Assembly: GCA_002353555.1 (NCBI GenBank)
Contig: DEJO01000011.1
Coordinates: 31,128 to 95,127, forward strand
Length of the DNA: 64,000 bases
Direction: 5' to 3'
DNA from: Prevotella sp. UBA2746
GTDB lineage: Bacteria; Bacteroidota; Bacteroidia; Bacteroidales; Bacteroidaceae
The notes under the pieces are model-generated. The model had not been told where the DNA came from, did no database searches, and worked only from the letters and a program-made list of their open reading frames with translations. This document shows positions 28,382-38,257 of the stretch, piece by piece; the first letter of the stretch is position 1, and every line of letters begins with the position of its first letter. The position numbers and the translations under genes are program-made.

Positions 28382-31300
28382 ATGAAAACATTCAATATAA
28401 CAAGACAAGAAACAAGAACGACGGAACAGAAGAACAAAGGAGCAAGAGACTGCAACTGGTTGCTGTACCTTCTCCTGACAACGGGATTCTTCATTCTTCA
28501 TTCTTCATTCTTCATTCAAAGCGCCAACGCTCAACAGAGCAACGTGCTGAGCCTACAGGATGTGAACGGCATGCGCGGAAAGGTCATCTCCGTCCCCGTC
28601 TATTTAGATAACACATCGGAGATTGCCGCCCTGCAGTTCGACATCACCCTGCCATCAGGCTCACAGGTGATGTACGACTCCACGAAGGTCGCCGACGCAC
28701 GGAAGGCAGACCACATCATCAGTGGTCAAAACAAAGGTAGCAACAAGCACCGCTTCATGCTCTACTCCCCCACCAACCAAGTGCTGAGGGGCAACAGTGG
28801 CAAGCTGTGCGACATCGTGTTCAAGATCTATACCGGTCTGCAAGACGACCAGACGTATGACATCAAGCTGTCAAACGTCGTCATGTCCGACCGCAATGGT
28901 GCGAACGTCTTCACCAACTCCACAGACGGTACACTGACGCTGACCACCTATCCCGACTTCGAGGTGAGCAACCTCGCTGTGACCCAAGCCGACATCACCC
29001 CCAAAGGAACGTTAGGCTTGAGCTGGCAGGTCAGCAACATCGGCGAGACAGCTGCCACCGGCGGCTGGAAGGAGAACTTCTACCTCGTCGGCGACAACAA
29101 TACCGAACTGTTCATCGGCTCCAACAGCTTTGAGTCGACGGGGCTGGCACCCGGAGCCAGCGTCAGCCGCAACATAGAACTGACGCTGCCGGAGGTGCTG
29201 AGCGTCGAAGGAGCCGTCAAAGTGAAGGTCAACCTCAAGGGAAACTCCGACAGCGGCGAGCGTTCCGAGGCTGAATGGAACAACACCGCCACGCAGGAGA
29301 CAGGCGTAAGCATGGTGAAGACCATGCAGCTGGTGATGCCAGAGACCGCCATCGCCGAGAACAAGGGCAGGAATGTGCGGCTCAGGCTGAACCGCAGCGG
29401 CAGCCGCACAGCCGAAGAGACGTTCACCCTCGCCTGCGACAAGCCCGACCGTCTGTCGGTACCGGCGACGGTGACCATCAGCAAGAACCAGTCGGGAGCC
29501 TACTTCTACGTGAATGTCGTCAACAATGACACCTACGACAACGACGACGACGTGGTCACCATCACTGCCACGGGCACCGGCTATGCTGCTGCAACGGGAC
29601 AGCTCACCATCGAAGACGATGAATATCCCGACATGCAGCTGCAGGTATCGAAGAGCGAACTGAACGAAGGTGAGACCTTCCAGCTCACCGTCACCCTGCC
29701 GAAGGCAGCCAAGACCGACACCCAGGTGAAGTTCACCGCCGAGACTCCCAAGCGGTTCACCATGCCCTCGTCGGTGACGGTAGCCCAGGGGCAGACCTCA
29801 GCCAGCGTAGACGTGGAAGTCATCCAGAACGACCTGCCTGAGCTTCAGCTCTCCACTGCCTTCTATGCCACCGCCGAACGGTACTACAAGGCAGAGTGTA
29901 TCGTCCTCGTCAACGACAACGACATGCCGGAACTGGAGCTCGTCCTCTCGCCGACACAGGTCAGCGAGGGTGCCGGTCCTTCGGCAATCATGGCGAAGCT
30001 GCTCCGCAAGTCGCATGCCGACAACGACATCACCATCGTCATGAGCGACGACTCACAGGGTGACATCTACTATTCGCAGAAGCGGTTCACGATGAAAGCA
30101 GGCGTCACTACCGCTGAGTTCGCCCTCGGCGTGGTGGACAACGTACAGAAGGAAGGCGACCGCACGGTGAACATCTCCGCCGGAGTCTATGTGTCCTCCT
30201 GCAACTGTGCCGCCTCCGGCACCACCGTCGGAGCCTCTTCCGTAGCCGTCACCATCCTCGATGACGACGGTCCTACGCTGAGTGTGAGCAGCAGTTCGTC
30301 ATCCCTGTTGGAAGGAAAGACCGATGCCACCGTGCTCACCATCCGCCGCAACACAGGTACTGCGGGCACCACGACGGTGACCCTCAGCACCGACCAGGAC
30401 AGCAGCCTGAGCTATAGCCACACGGCAACCATCGCCGACGGGCAAGAAAGTGTCACCATTCCCGTGAGCGTACTGAAGAACGATGTTGCCAACGACGAGC
30501 GCACAGTAGTCTTCACCGCCACTGCCGACGGCTACACACCAGGCACCTGCTGGGCACTTATCACCGACCAGACCATGCCCGACGCCACGGTGGAGGCTCC
30601 GCAGCTGGCATCCGCAGAGATAGCCGCTGCCGGTTCAGCCGAAATCTCCGTCAAGGTGAACAACATCGGCAACATCAACCTGCCTGCACAGACGAAGGTG
30701 AACCTCTATATGGGCAGCACCTTGCTGACCACCCTCTATACACAGAGCGCCATAGCTCCGGGCGAGAGCGAGACCATCACCAAGCAGACAGCCATGCCCG
30801 ACCTCGCCGGCGACTACCAACTGAAAGCCATCGCCAACGAAGAGAAGACGGTGAAGGAGCTGGTCTATGTGAACAACACCTCCAAGGCGACCGCCTTCAG
30901 GCTCGTCCCGTCGTTCACCGCCACCGTCAGCGTAGCAAAGGACACCTACCAGCCAGACGAGCCGGTAGTCATCAGTGGTACCTCGACAGGCAGCAGTGTC
31001 AGCAACAAGACCGTGGAGGTATACCTCATCCACAACAACGTGCGTGACGTGCTCACTGCCACCACCGATGCCACTGGCCGCTTCAGCGTCACCTTCGAGC
31101 CGAAGGGTGTCGCCGGGCACTACGTCGTAGGTGCCTGCTACAGCGGTGAGAACCTGCGCGACGAGCAGGCAGCCTTCGACATCTACGGCATGCGCCGCAC
31201 AGATACGAGCTACCTGAAGTATGAACCCAGCGTCGGCGTACCCTACACTGCCAACATCAGCATCACCAACGCTGGTGAACTGCCCCTGCACAACATCAAC

Positions 31301-34300
31301 ATGGAAGTCGTCTCGTCGGGTGACAACATCGACGTGGCAGTAGACAAGATTGCAACCCTCGCCGGAGGACAGCGTGCCAACCTGCCCATCACCCTCACCG
31401 GCACGTCGGCAAGCACCGGTGACGACTGGCAGCAGCTGAAGGTGCGCTTCACCTCGGATGAAGGTGCGTCGTTCGACGGCATCATCTACTACTACAACCG
31501 CGTGGCAACGGGCAAGCTGCGTGCCAGTGTCACCGCCATCAACACCACAATGGTGAAGGGCAGCCAGCGCGACTACTCGTTCGACATCACCAACACGGGC
31601 TACGGTACGACGGGAAAGGTCAGCCTGTCGCTGCCCGAAGGGGCGTGGATGACAGCCGTCACGGGCAAGGAGATGAGTCCGATGGCATCCACCGACACGG
31701 CAACCATCGTCCTGCGCTTCACCCCCACCGCCGACATGCAGCTGAACGTACCCGTCCGCGGCACGATAGGCATCAACTGTGAGAACGGTCAGGGACTGAG
31801 TCTTCCGTTCAGTGTGGAGCCTGTCTCCGACAACCTTGGCGAGCTGGTCGTTGACGTCTGCGACGAATACACCTACTACACCGAAGAGGCTCCCCACCTG
31901 AAAGGGGCTGTAGTGAAGGTGACACACCCCACGACGGGGCGCACCATTGCCGAAGGTGTGACGGGCGACGACGGAAGGTATGTTGCCACGGAACTGCCGG
32001 AAGGCTGGTACACCGTTGCCGTCTCTGCCGACAAGCATGACAGCTACCGCGGCAACGTCCTCGTAGACCCCGGCAAGCAGACTGTCAAGGTGGTGAACCT
32101 GAGCTATCAGGCAGTCACCATCAACTGGGAAGTGAAGGAGACAGAGGTGGAAGACAAATACGAGATTGTCACCACTACCACTTTCGAGACGCACGTTCCC
32201 GCACCTGTTGTCGTCATCCGCGGACCGGAAAAGATTGACGGTGATGCCATGCTCGACGGCGAGTCGCAGTTACTCTACTACACGGTGACCAACGAAGGAC
32301 TCATCAATGCGAAGAACTGCGTCTTCAGAGGTCCTGAGAGCGACAGCGAGTTCACCTTCGAGACCCTTGCCAACACCGGTCCTTTCGACCTGGCAGCCAA
32401 CCAGTCGGTGCTCATCCCCGTGAAGGTGACGCGCCACATCGCATCCACCGGTGCCAGAGGAGAAGGCAACATGCTGACAGAAGCCACTGGCGGCGGCAGC
32501 ACCGACAACGCCTTCACCCACTGTATGAAGAACCTCGGCGTGCTCTATGAGATACTCTGCGGTAAAGACCTGAAGAGCAACTCCGCCATGCTGACCCTCG
32601 CCGTGCGCTTCTGTGCGGCAGGTGTTACTGGAAGCGTTTATCTCGGTGGTGGAGGCCGTGGTCCCGGCTCGCCCGGCAAGGGAGGCAGCGGCTCCTACTA
32701 TACTGGTGGTGGCTATGGAGGCTATATCACCAGTGACGATCCCTGCGACCCCGAACTGGCTAATACGAAGAAGACGGTTATGGACGGAATGATAGGTATG
32801 GCACCAGGTATGGGTGGCTGCTTAGGCTACGGACTGAATGCAGAGAGTCTGGCAAAGTCATTGGCAGCCGGTGACGATGCAGCTACAGCCGGCAGCGTAT
32901 GCGAATTCGGTGCCTCTACAGCCACAACCTTCTCGCATCCTATCGCCCAGCCGTTCTTGGGATTCCTGTCCACGTGTGCCGGACTGTATGGCAACAATGC
33001 AAGACCTGACCTCTCAACCGGCAACAGCGTCACCTCTACACAGACAGATCTGATAAATAGATATTCATGGCTTGCTGGTTTCGCAGAGGCAGCCCGATGG
33101 TACTATCGGCAGATGTTGTGCTACAGGGAGGTGTTCCTTACCTACTACGGCGACGAGATATGGTTCAGCGTCGATGACGACACCCGTCCTCGGTTCTTTA
33201 AGAAGATCTGTTCCTTCGACAACTATGAGGATATCACCTACGAGAACCTCAAGTCTTACAAGCCTGCCTCGGTAACGGAAGAACAGGCGAAAGCCTTCAT
33301 CGAGCGACTGCAGAACACCATCTTCAAGCGTGACAGCGAGAACAAGATAGACCTGCAATATATGCTCGACAATATTGTCACAGCCAAATACATCAACAGG
33401 TATGAGATTCCTATTTGGCGACCCAACCAGAAAAAGAACATCGCCCGCAAGAAGGCTCCTGCCACCACGCCCGACACCGTCGAACCATACTACGGCGACG
33501 ACATCTACCCGGCGGGCGAATACTTCGTGGCTGCCTGCGACCAGGTGAAAGCCGACTTCAACGATGCCTCGAAGACACAGGCTGTCTGTGTGACCATCAA
33601 GCTGCAGTTCAAGCAGCAGATGGTGCTTACCCGCCAGGCGTTCCGCGGTACGCTGACCGTAGGCAACGGCAACGAGGAGACGGCAATGAAGAACGTGAAG
33701 TTGATGGTGACGGTGAAGGACGAGGAAGGCAACACGGCTACTGCACACGAGTTCCAAATCAACAACGAGAGTCTGGACGGGTTCACCGGCGACCTCAATG
33801 GCGAATGGGAACTGGCAGCAGGCGGAAAGGGTACGGCTACCATCCTCTTCATCCCGACGAAGTATGCTGCCCCGACATCAGACAAGCTCTACTCGTTCGG
33901 CGGTTCGCTGTCGTACCTCGACCCGAACACGGGACTGACCGTGACGCGCGACCTCGACCCGGTGACGCTGACGGTGAAGCCGTCGCCGAATCTCGACCTG
34001 ACCTACTTCATGCAGCGCGACATCTACGGTGACGACCCGCTGACCAAGAACGTCGTTGAGCCTATCGTACCGGCTGAGTTTGCCCTGCTCATCAACAACG
34101 TGGGCTACGGCAATGCCACGAACGTGCGCATGACGACCGAACAGCCGAAGATTATCGAGAACGAGAAGGGGCTGCTCATCGACTTCGAACTGCTCTCCAG
34201 CCAGCTCAACGGCGGCGAGAAGACACTCGCCCTAGGCAGCAGCGTGCCGACAGACTTCGGTACGATACCCGCACAGTCGACCAGCTACGCCCAGTGGTGG

Positions 34301-36694
34301 TTCACCTCTACCCTGCTCGGACACTTCGTCGACTACAATGTAGAGGCAACCCACGTGACAAGCTACGGCAACGAAGACCTCTCGCTGCTCAACGACGTGA
34401 CCATACACGAGCTCATCCGCAGCATCAACACGAAGGCTGCCAACGGGCAACCGCTGAAGGGCTGGCTCGTCAACGACGTCAAGGACAGCGAAGACCAGCC
34501 CGACATGCTCTACCTGAGCGACGGTACTACCGAGGAGGTATCCATCGCCACGGCGACCATGAGGATGACCTCGCCGACCACGGGTGAGCTGACCGTACAG
34601 CCAGGCACGAAGGCTTGGAACTACGGCAGCGCCTACGACCCGACGGCAGGACGGCAGAACATCGTCAGCATCACGCGCGACGACGGTGCCGTCGTAGACC
34701 TCCGCAACGTATGGCAGACCGACCGCACGCTGCGCGACGGCATGGATCCGATCACGGAATACCGCATACACCTTGCCGACAAGTTTACTGTTGACGGACA
34801 GCCACACACCTACACCATCACGTTCGAGCCTCGTCCGACCGAGGTACTGGCGGTGACGGCGGTGGAAGGACTGCCTAAAAACAACGAACTGACAAGGGAG
34901 GCCATCACCACCATGACGGTGAAGCTGAACAAACCCGTGCAGGCATTCACGGCAGAAAACGTCAAGCTGGAGTGCCAAGGCAAGAAACTCTTGCAGGAAC
35001 CGACCATCACGAAGGTCGACGAACAGACATACCAGCTCAGCTACAGCTCGTTAGAAGGTGCCAGCGGCTATCTGGTGCTGACCGTCTACACGTCGAAGAT
35101 GACCGACAACGAGGGCTACAACGGCGACAACGACTTCAAGACGACATGGATACAGTTCATCGACGGCAAGTGTACGCTGAACATGGCTGCCTCGCCGGTA
35201 TATGGCGGAACGGTGACACCGGGCAGCAGCACGCAGGACTACGACACCGACGTGAGCGTGTCGGCAACACCTGCCGAGGGCTATGCCTTCAGCCACTGGG
35301 CGATAGAGGGCGAACCCGTCTCGGAAGAGGCTACGATGGACTACCACATCACCGACATCACCACGCTGACGGCGGTCTTCACACCGCAGATGTACAACGT
35401 CAACGTGACCTGCGACGAGCGGCAGGGATGGGTCAGCGGCATCGGCTCAGGACGCTACGAGTATGGCAGTACGCTGCGCCTCACGGTACAGCCAGCCCGA
35501 TACTATACCTTCCTGCACTGGAAGGTGAACGGCGAGACGGCTGAGACCGCACAGGAACTGGTGATGACCATCAACGGCGAGACCACCGTTGAACCGATAT
35601 TCGAATACACCCCACCAACACTGACGACGCAATACAACCTGGCTGAAGGCTGGAGCTGGTTCTCCGTGAACCCGCTCGACAAGTCGAAGCTCGACACCAG
35701 GACCTTGCTGGCACCCTTGGGTGACAACGTGGTGGAGATCAGAGGCAAGAACGGGTCGCTCATGCGCAGCAACGGCGAGTGGACAGGCGACCTGACGACG
35801 CTCGTACCGGGCGAAGCCTACCAGATACGCATGAAGGAAGCACAGGTGATGAACGTCAACGGTAATGCGGAATGGGCTGACGACAACAGCATCAAACTGA
35901 AACTGGGATGGAACAACGTGGCATACCTGCCTGCCGAGCCACTTGACATCAACGTGGCACTGACCAACTGGCAAGCCTGGGAGAACGACATCGTCAGGAG
36001 TCAGGACGGCTTCGCCATCTACGACGGAACGCAATGGAAGGGCACGCTGACCACCATGATGCCGGGCTACGGCTACCAGTTCTACTCGCAGACCGTGGCT
36101 ACCTTCAGCTATCCTACGTCACCCATAGAGGAAGACATCACCAACGTGGCTGACTTCGACGGGGAGAACGTAGCCGACAACGGTGCAAGAGGGGCGATGG
36201 CGACGGGCACGACACCTGCCGGAAGCCTTGGCGACTACACGATACCGCGCCGACTCTATGCCGACAACATGTGCATCGTGGCTGACATCGACGACAACGG
36301 CGTCGTCAGCAACATCGACAGGTATGCCATCGGCGCATTCATCGGTGACAACTGCCGCGGTATCTCCCAGCTCATCGACGGCAAGTACTACATCACCGTC
36401 TATGGTGCTGACCAGGAGTCTGTCAACTTCTACGTCTATGACAGCGGCAAGACCATGTTCGTAGACTCGGAAGGCAACGCACTCTTCTCGGCTCTCCAGA
36501 ACTGCCACCTCGACCAACCCACGCAGGTACACATCAGCACCTTGCCGACAGGCATCCAGTCGGTGGCTGAAGGTCAGCGGGCAATGGGCAACGACAGTGG
36601 AGCATGGTACGCTATAGACGGCAGAAAACTCAGCGGCAAGCCGATACTGCCGGGCGTCTATATCCATCAAGGCAGGAAAGTCGTAGTGAAGTAG
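28382..36694 (+). CDS. 2,770-residue secreted protein: cohesin-like, CARDB, Calx-beta and InlB-like domains
   Basis: The N-terminus has an unusually long polar stretch before a hydrophobic core (NWLLYLLLTTGFFILHSSFF, then IQSANA). Predicted order: cohesin-like domain (about 52-190; GMRGKVISVPVYLDNTSEIA), CARDB-like domain (about 195-305), three to four Calx-beta-like domains (about 318-733; text such as GRNVRLRLNRSGSRTAEETF), a second CARDB-like region (about 737-840), a carboxypeptidase-regulatory-like fold (near 1190; TELPEGWYTVAVSA), a long unassigned middle, two InlB-like repeats with FSHWAIEGEP and FLHWKVNGET (about 2260-2405), and a beta domain beginning GWSWFSVNPLD. The tail WYAIDGRKL...GVYIHQGRKVVVK matches the other giants. 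A strong ribosome-binding site (AGGAGG) precedes the ATG. The gene follows the dockerin-bearing LRR gene by 15 bp and is followed by a strong terminator. Role inferred: surface scaffold or adhesin. Confidence 0.85.
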   Translation: MKTFNITRQETRTTEQKNKGARDCNWLLYLLLTTGFFILHSSFFIQSANAQQSNVLSLQDVNGMRGKVISVPVYLDNTSEIAALQFDITLPSGSQVMYDSTKVADARKADHIISGQNKGSNKHRFMLYSPTNQVLRGNSGKLCDIVFKIYTGLQDDQTYDIKLSNVVMSDRNGANVFTNSTDGTLTLTTYPDFEVSNLAVTQADITPKGTLGLSWQVSNIGETAATGGWKENFYLVGDNNTELFIGSNSFESTGLAPGASVSRNIELTLPEVLSVEGAVKVKVNLKGNSDSGERSEAEWNNTATQETGVSMVKTMQLVMPETAIAENKGRNVRLRLNRSGSRTAEETFTLACDKPDRLSVPATVTISKNQSGAYFYVNVVNNDTYDNDDDVVTITATGTGYAAATGQLTIEDDEYPDMQLQVSKSELNEGETFQLTVTLPKAAKTDTQVKFTAETPKRFTMPSSVTVAQGQTSASVDVEVIQNDLPELQLSTAFYATAERYYKAECIVLVNDNDMPELELVLSPTQVSEGAGPSAIMAKLLRKSHADNDITIVMSDDSQGDIYYSQKRFTMKAGVTTAEFALGVVDNVQKEGDRTVNISAGVYVSSCNCAASGTTVGASSVAVTILDDDGPTLSVSSSSSSLLEGKTDATVLTIRRNTGTAGTTTVTLSTDQDSSLSYSHTATIADGQESVTIPVSVLKNDVANDERTVVFTATADGYTPGTCWALITDQTMPDATVEAPQLASAEIAAAGSAEISVKVNNIGNINLPAQTKVNLYMGSTLLTTLYTQSAIAPGESETITKQTAMPDLAGDYQLKAIANEEKTVKELVYVNNTSKATAFRLVPSFTATVSVAKDTYQPDEPVVISGTSTGSSVSNKTVEVYLIHNNVRDVLTATTDATGRFSVTFEPKGVAGHYVVGACYSGENLRDEQAAFDIYGMRRTDTSYLKYEPSVGVPYTANISITNAGELPLHNINMEVVSSGDNIDVAVDKIATLAGGQRANLPITLTGTSASTGDDWQQLKVRFTSDEGASFDGIIYYYNRVATGKLRASVTAINTTMVKGSQRDYSFDITNTGYGTTGKVSLSLPEGAWMTAVTGKEMSPMASTDTATIVLRFTPTADMQLNVPVRGTIGINCENGQGLSLPFSVEPVSDNLGELVVDVCDEYTYYTEEAPHLKGAVVKVTHPTTGRTIAEGVTGDDGRYVATELPEGWYTVAVSADKHDSYRGNVLVDPGKQTVKVVNLSYQAVTINWEVKETEVEDKYEIVTTTTFETHVPAPVVVIRGPEKIDGDAMLDGESQLLYYTVTNEGLINAKNCVFRGPESDSEFTFETLANTGPFDLAANQSVLIPVKVTRHIASTGARGEGNMLTEATGGGSTDNAFTHCMKNLGVLYEILCGKDLKSNSAMLTLAVRFCAAGVTGSVYLGGGGRGPGSPGKGGSGSYYTGGGYGGYITSDDPCDPELANTKKTVMDGMIGMAPGMGGCLGYGLNAESLAKSLAAGDDAATAGSVCEFGASTATTFSHPIAQPFLGFLSTCAGLYGNNARPDLSTGNSVTSTQTDLINRYSWLAGFAEAARWYYRQMLCYREVFLTYYGDEIWFSVDDDTRPRFFKKICSFDNYEDITYENLKSYKPASVTEEQAKAFIERLQNTIFKRDSENKIDLQYMLDNIVTAKYINRYEIPIWRPNQKKNIARKKAPATTPDTVEPYYGDDIYPAGEYFVAACDQVKADFNDASKTQAVCVTIKLQFKQQMVLTRQAFRGTLTVGNGNEETAMKNVKLMVTVKDEEGNTATAHEFQINNESLDGFTGDLNGEWELAAGGKGTATILFIPTKYAAPTSDKLYSFGGSLSYLDPNTGLTVTRDLDPVTLTVKPSPNLDLTYFMQRDIYGDDPLTKNVVEPIVPAEFALLINNVGYGNATNVRMTTEQPKIIENEKGLLIDFELLSSQLNGGEKTLALGSSVPTDFGTIPAQSTSYAQWWFTSTLLGHFVDYNVEATHVTSYGNEDLSLLNDVTIHELIRSINTKAANGQPLKGWLVNDVKDSEDQPDMLYLSDGTTEEVSIATATMRMTSPTTGELTVQPGTKAWNYGSAYDPTAGRQNIVSITRDDGAVVDLRNVWQTDRTLRDGMDPITEYRIHLADKFTVDGQPHTYTITFEPRPTEVLAVTAVEGLPKNNELTREAITTMTVKLNKPVQAFTAENVKLECQGKKLLQEPTITKVDEQTYQLSYSSLEGASGYLVLTVYTSKMTDNEGYNGDNDFKTTWIQFIDGKCTLNMAASPVYGGTVTPGSSTQDYDTDVSVSATPAEGYAFSHWAIEGEPVSEEATMDYHITDITTLTAVFTPQMYNVNVTCDERQGWVSGIGSGRYEYGSTLRLTVQPARYYTFLHWKVNGETAETAQELVMTINGETTVEPIFEYTPPTLTTQYNLAEGWSWFSVNPLDKSKLDTRTLLAPLGDNVVEIRGKNGSLMRSNGEWTGDLTTLVPGEAYQIRMKEAQVMNVNGNAEWADDNSIKLKLGWNNVAYLPAEPLDINVALTNWQAWENDIVRSQDGFAIYDGTQWKGTLTTMMPGYGYQFYSQTVATFSYPTSPIEEDITNVADFDGENVADNGARGAMATGTTPAGSLGDYTIPRRLYADNMCIVADIDDNGVVSNIDRYAIGAFIGDNCRGISQLIDGKYYITVYGADQESVNFYVYDSGKTMFVDSEGNALFSALQNCHLDQPTQVHISTLPTGIQSVAEGQRAMGNDSGAWYAIDGRKLSGKPILPGVYIHQGRKVVVK
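28486..28517 (+). repeat. Four tandem 7-bp repeats in the signal-peptide coding region
   Basis: ATTCTTC occurs four times without interruption (28486-28513), followed by a partial ATTC. The unit length is not a multiple of three, so gain or loss of one copy would shift the reading frame of the 2,770-residue protein near residue 40. Confidence 0.85.
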
Positions 36695-36723
36695 AAATAA
36701 AGACAAATTTCGTCCTTGCGACG

Positions 36724-36772
36724 CAAGTCCTGTAAGTCACCGTGATCAAGTGACTTGCGGGACTTGTTTTTT
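36724..36772 (+). terminator. Rho-independent terminator of the LRR/cohesin operon
   Basis: Arms CAAGTCCTGTAAGTCAC and GTGACTTGCGGGACTTG pair at 15 of 17 positions around a 9-nt loop and are followed by a T run, 30 bp after the stop codon at 36694. Confidence 0.85.
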
Positions 36773-37028
36773 ATCAATACCCACCCTGTTCGGGATAAGA
36801 AAGACTGATACCCGTGCAAGTGGGTGATGTATATCTAACCTTATATCGAGCCAAGCGACACCGATAAGGGTTTCCCCTACAGAGAGAATAAAAAAAATAA
36901 TACTACATTCTGCACTCGTTTTATATCATACTGAAAATCAGCATATTACGGACATAAAAAACGGAAATGTACCTACATTCAGGGGATTTAACATATACCA
37001 CCGTTGCAAGGAGTACTTACTTGGAAGG

Positions 37029-37067
37029 CAAACACATAGTAGTTGGCGGCCAAACACATAGTAGTTG
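37029..37067. repeat. 17-bp direct repeat pair
   Basis: CAAACACATAGTAGTTG occurs at 37029-37045 and again at 37051-37067, separated by 5 bp (period 22 bp). Confidence 0.8.
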
Positions 37068-37269
37068 CATTCCAACGGGCTGTTTTCGGCAAAAACGCCC
37101 TTATTTGTTAACAACCGATAAAGAACGAATAGGTGTACAAAAAGCATATTTTCCCTGTTTCATGCTCTTCTCAGTGCATGAAACAGGCCATTCATTCTTA
37201 ACGCTTAACTCTTATCCCTATGGGTGCTGAAAGGGTGTAAAAAGATGTAGGATATTTCACCGAAAGGTT

Positions 37270-37300
37270 TTGTATGCCGCTGTTTGTCAGCGACATACAA
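37270..37300. repeat. Inverted repeat near the 3' end of the nucleotidase gene
   Basis: TTGTATGCCGCTG and CAGCGACATACAA pair at 12 of 13 positions around a 5-nt loop. Neither side has a clear T run, so a classic terminator is uncertain. Confidence 0.5.
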
Positions 37301-37386
37301 TACCAATGTAGAATGTAGTGACTTTTACGAATTGCGCTGTATGCGATTTGATTCTTCATTTGTGCTGTACGTTCACCCGTTGCGCT

Positions 37387-38232
37387 CTATTTCTTCACCA
37401 TATTGACGACGAGGTCGCCAATCCAGATGCCGTGCTTGCCGTTCTGGTCAACGGGGATGAGCTTTCCAGAGGCATCCTTGACGTGTTCAAGCTGCTTCAG
37501 GTAGGTGTGGGAGTGGCCGCCGAGGAAGAGGTCGGTGTTGCGAATCTTGGAGATGACGTTGTTGTCGTCGTCGCCGCCGAGCTGCCAGCCCAGGTGGGAG
37601 ATGCAGATGACGAGGTCGCACTTCTTACGGTTCTTCAGCAGGTCGCCCATGGCGTTGCCCACCTTGACGGGGTCGAGGTACTTCACGCCGACACACTTGT
37701 TCACGTCTACCAGCCCTTCCATTTTGGGCGAAAGTCCGTAGACTCCTATCTTCAGCCCTTTGCGCTTGAGGATGACGTAGGGCTTGACGGTGCCCTCGAC
37801 GGGCGTGCCCGTGAAGTCGTAGTTGGCACAGACGATGGGGAAGTTGGCAAGCCGGAAGATACGTGCCATGTTGTCGAGCCCGAAATCGAACTCATGGTTG
37901 CCGATGGTGGCGGCATCTACGTGCATGCGGTTCATCAGTCCCACCTCTACGTCGCCCTTGAAGAGCGTGTAGTAGGCCGATCCTTGCGAGAAGTCGCCGC
38001 TGTCGAAGTAGAGCAGGTCGGGGTCTTTCTGCCGCTCCTCCTGCAACATGGCGATGCGACGGAGGTAGCCGCCGCGCCCAGCCAGTGCGGTGTCGGCGAG
38101 GTTCGGGTTCAGGGGCAGGATGCAGCTGTGCGTGTCGTTGGTGTGGAGGATGTGCAGCTGCTTGGTCTTCTGTGCGGAGGCTGGCAGGAGGATGAGCACT
38201 GTCGCCAGCAGGACAAGTTGTATTCTTTTCAT
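37387..38232 (-). CDS. 5'-nucleotidase N-terminal (metallophosphatase) domain protein
   Basis: 281 residues with a signal peptide (MKRIQLVLLATVLILLPASA). The metal-binding motifs of the UshA/calcineurin-like phosphatase domain are all present: HTNDTHS, YFDSGDFSQG, GNHEFDFG, CISHLGW and GGHSHTYL. Such enzymes release phosphate from nucleotides or sugar-nucleotides outside the cytoplasm. Whole UshA-type proteins have a second, substrate-binding domain; here that domain is encoded separately by the gene just upstream on the same strand, 25 bp away (38258-39061). The two products probably form one active enzyme. The substrate cannot be read from the sequence. Confidence 0.9.
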   Translation of the reverse strand: MKRIQLVLLATVLILLPASAQKTKQLHILHTNDTHSCILPLNPNLADTALAGRGGYLRRIAMLQEERQKDPDLLYFDSGDFSQGSAYYTLFKGDVEVGLMNRMHVDAATIGNHEFDFGLDNMARIFRLANFPIVCANYDFTGTPVEGTVKPYVILKRKGLKIGVYGLSPKMEGLVDVNKCVGVKYLDPVKVGNAMGDLLKNRKKCDLVICISHLGWQLGGDDDNNVISKIRNTDLFLGGHSHTYLKQLEHVKDASGKLIPVDQNGKHGIWIGDLVVNMVKK

Positions 38233-38257
38233 GACGTTTCGGTGTTTAAGGTACTGA

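Larger units (their letters stand above)
36773..37386. other. Non-coding gap between convergent genes
   Basis: About 600 bp without a convincing gene; an 87-codon plus-strand frame (36967-37230) shows no domain or start context. The gap contains a 17-bp direct repeat (37029-37067), a palindromic stretch (37270-37300), and text around 37073-37110 (GGCAAAAACGCCC) that may fold. It could be the remains of a mobile or repeat element. Confidence 0.6.

Noticed and set aside
30635..32194. 519-codon minus-strand frame opposite the 2,770-residue protein
   Set aside because: Shadow of a well-supported plus-strand gene; the translation is V/G/H-rich without recognisable domains.
37029..37067. Possible CRISPR array from the 17-bp direct repeats
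   Set aside because: Only two copies with a 5-bp spacer; no array and no cas genes.
36967..37230. 87-codon frame in the gap after the cohesin-like gene
   Set aside because: No ribosome-binding site or promoter, overlaps the repeat pair, and has mixed composition without domains.
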